Positions 14,629-15,028 of a DNA stretch of 15,028 bases are shown here, piece after piece. The translations under genes were made by a program, and so were the position numbers. Location of the stretch: contig JAYMGJ010000535.1 in NCBI GenBank assembly GCA_037178675.1, positions 1 through 15,028 on the forward strand, given 5' to 3'. The notes under the pieces are model-generated. The model saw only the letters and a list, made by a program, of their open reading frames with translations, was not told the DNA's origin and ran no database searches. How positions within the stretch are numbered: the first letter of the stretch is position 1; every line of letters begins with the position of its first letter. Origin of the DNA: Scleroderma bovista. Its lineage: Eukaryota > Basidiomycota > Agaricomycetes > Boletales > Sclerodermataceae.

Positions 14629-14711
14629 GGTGGTGTAGCTGAATTAGGTTTTGGCAAGGTTTACCATGTAATGGCCTTATCGGGAACTACCAGAACTTTG
14701 CTTCCTCCACC
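14629..14711. promoter_or_regulatory. Short divergent intergenic region
   Basis: Only 83 bp separate the two outward-facing start codons, both preceded by CACC. Any promoters must overlap each other or extend into the genes. No TATA box is obvious; a CT/CA-rich stretch precedes each ATG. Bidirectional control is inference. Confidence 0.35.
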
Positions 14712-15028
14712 ATGTCGCTCCCCCCTTTTGATGATTCTTCCTCATTCCTTGAAGAGCATCTGAATTCCTCTGGCAACAGCAACTCCTCATATATCTCTGG
14801 CGGTAGCAATACCTCATATAAATTTGGCAATACCTCCTTTAATGAGTCCTATAACCCAACAAGCAATAATATGTTACATGGCGGGCCCAACACAACTCAA
14901 GCTTATCAAGGCCCTGGAATAGTTCAAACGCCCTGGACCAATACCCAAGGACAGATGCAGCAGCATACACCCATTAGATCTTCACACAGGCTAACATCTG
15001 ACCTTTACAAGCACGCAATGTGTTACAG
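14712..15028 (+). CDS. Unrecognised Ser/Asn-rich protein, N-terminal part (runs off window)
   Basis: ATG at 14712 (CCACCATGTC) opens a frame of 105 codons still open at the window end. It begins MSLPPFDDSSSFLEEHLN, then short imperfect repeats around GNSNSSY, GGSNTSY and GNTSFNESY, then a Gln-rich stretch (QGQMQQH) and a more regular segment RSSHRLTSDLYKHAMCYR that may begin a folded domain. The low-complexity start suggests a disordered N-terminus. No family is assigned. It is head-to-head with the 14628 gene, and the two may form one locus or belong to a transposon; the sequence does not show which. Confidence 0.55.
   Translation, partial: MSLPPFDDSSSFLEEHLNSSGNSNSSYISGGSNTSYKFGNTSFNESYNPTSNNMLHGGPNTTQAYQGPGIVQTPWTNTQGQMQQHTPIRSSHRLTSDLYKHAMCY

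Noticed and set aside
15018..15028. ATGTGTTACAG at the window end as another copy of the 11-bp insertion target
   Set aside because: It differs at one base, encodes Met-Cys-Tyr inside an unrelated frame and has no neighbouring repeat sequence; probably coincidence.

Overview
This looks like nuclear DNA of a filamentous basidiomycete, probably an Agaricomycete. Genes have many short introns (about 48-83 nt, GTRAGN...YAG). There is a broken Plavaka-type (CACTA-related) transposase of the kind abundant in mushroom genomes, and a GTPase of the TRAFAC-like kind that is multiplied in these fungi. No bacterial operon signals, tRNA, rRNA or CRISPR were recognised. The window is mostly a nest of mobile and repetitive DNA with a few host-like genes between.

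Layout. 1-145: a dispersed repeat with two small hairpins, seen again at 11272-11416. 146-1772: gene-poor DNA, including about 1 kb of pyrimidine-rich sequence full of CTCCGG on one strand. 1773-4235: a four-copy tandem array (about 151-213 bp units). It is split by a 1,876-bp foldback element (1979-3854) with about 0.9-kb inverted arms, arms built of about 80-bp tandem units, recognisable termini and a perfect 7-bp target duplication. 4236-5876: gene-free DNA holding a diverged 288-bp direct duplication.

5877-8934 (minus strand): a many-exon GTPase gene with G1, G3 and G4 motifs. One of its introns, or intron clusters, is filled by an 81-bp tandem repeat in which each unit carries both an acceptor-like and a donor-like splice signal. 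8967-9667 (minus strand): an unrecognised three-exon reading frame directly upstream of the GTPase, possibly its 5' part.

10028-13921 (plus strand): a decayed Plavaka transposase, recognisable from its N-terminal Cys motif to its C-terminus. It is broken by three in-frame TGA codons and two insertions. The first insertion (281 bp) is flanked by an exact 11-bp direct repeat, and removing it restores the reading frame. 14181-14628 (minus) and 14712-15028 (plus, running off the window): a divergent pair of unrecognised genes with only 83 bp between their start codons.

The strongest leads are the foldback element nested in the tandem array, the splice-signal-carrying intron satellite, and the small hairpin-bearing insertion in the transposase. 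All family names come from reading the translations by eye; no database search was possible.
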